From the NCBI GenBank assembly GCA_903958115.1, contig CAJBRS010000028.1, forward strand, positions 1 to 5,358: a DNA stretch of 5,358 nucleotides, read 5' to 3'. Shown in pieces: positions 5,078-5,358 of the stretch. The notes under the pieces were generated by a model. That model saw only the letters and a list, made by a program, of their open reading frames with translations, searched no databases and had not been told where the DNA came from. A program made the position numbers and the translations under genes. This DNA comes from an uncultured bacterium (GTDB lineage: Bacteria; Patescibacteriota; Minisyncoccia; Phycocordibacterales; CAWITU01). How positions within the stretch are numbered: position 1 is the first letter of the stretch; each line of letters starts with the position of its first letter.

Positions 5078-5358
5078 ATGGAAGCGATTGCTAAATCTTG
5101 GCAGCGATCATTGAGATTAGATTGGAGGCTTTTTTTTGCTACTCTACCTCTTTTGGCAGCTGGGTTGGTCACAATGAATTCTTTTGGAGCAGGGGATAAT
5201 CATTTCTTTACTCGCCAGCTTGTTTGGATTGCTGTCTCTCTTTGTGTATTTTTTTGTTTTAGCTTTATCGATTTTCGTTTTTTGCGACGTACAGCTGTTC
5301 TTGTTGGGTTATTTTTGATTTCTTGTGCCATGCTCGGGGCGCTTTTTGTTTTGGGTCA
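5078..5358 (+). CDS. rodA: SEDS-family peptidoglycan glycosyltransferase RodA/FtsW, N-terminal fragment (runs off window)
   Basis: The first 93 codons are visible and the gene continues past the window edge. SEDS proteins are multi-pass membrane enzymes that polymerise lipid II into glycan strands during elongation (RodA) or division (FtsW). The fragment has the usual start: LDW near residue 14, a first membrane helix (about 17-35) ending in GLVTMNSFG, then FFTRQLVW (43-50). A second helix follows (about 47-63), then the family's D[YF]RxL element as IDFRFLRR (64-71), then the beginning of a third helix (73-93). The LDW opening and short N-terminus favour RodA over FtsW, but the diagnostic catalytic loops are outside the window. 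The ATG is two bases after the preceding TAA. No Shine-Dalgarno is present; AATAAG at 5071-5076 is not one. Confidence 0.85.
   Translation, partial: MEAIAKSWQRSLRLDWRLFFATLPLLAAGLVTMNSFGAGDNHFFTRQLVWIAVSLCVFFCFSFIDFRFLRRTAVLVGLFLISCAMLGALFVLG

Noticed and set aside
1..5358. CRISPR array, insertion sequence, toxin-antitoxin or defence genes
   Set aside because: No spaced direct repeats, transposase motifs, terminal inverted repeats or small paired genes were seen on either strand.

Overview
The window looks like a piece of a Candidate Phyla Radiation (Patescibacteria) genome, most likely Parcubacteria-like. This rests on shortened 23S and 5S rRNAs, a group I intron inside the 23S peptidyl-transferase region, very tight gene packing without Shine-Dalgarno sites, and protein types typical of that group. 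The placement is inferred from recalled family features; no database search was run.

Layout. Positions 1-86 are the 3' part of a group I intron that interrupts 23S rRNA. It includes the P7/P3/P8 core, a P9 hairpin and the terminal G. The last ~290 nt of 23S follow (87 to about 375), then an ~80 nt spacer holding an 11-bp inverted repeat, then 5S rRNA (about 457-570) at the core of a 19-bp terminal stem. A terminator at 581-613, with a T-run on both strands, separates the rRNA operon from a convergent gene.

The rest is a cell-envelope region. A GT4 glycosyltransferase (631-1785) lies on the minus strand. It diverges from four plus-strand genes: a polyprenyl-phosphate sugar-1-phosphate transferase (1814-3169), an extended-SDR NAD(P)-dependent sugar epimerase/dehydratase-like protein (3189-4271), a membrane-anchored protein of unknown function with a four-cysteine motif (4284-5075), and the start of a SEDS-family RodA/FtsW protein (5078 to the window edge). 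The first three enzymes fit a surface-polysaccharide pathway: modification of an activated sugar, loading of the first sugar phosphate onto a lipid carrier, and extension by a glycosyltransferase. The SEDS gene links the region to peptidoglycan synthesis.

Regulation. Every protein gene has a sigma70-like -10 hexamer ending only 6-11 nt before its ATG, and in four of five a plausible -35 lies 17-18 nt upstream. None has a Shine-Dalgarno sequence. The plain reading is that these genes are transcribed separately as leaderless or nearly leaderless mRNAs, although they are packed like an operon. The two divergent promoters near 1800 overlap face to face. The most striking item is the rRNA intron. 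No unknown multi-gene system is evident.
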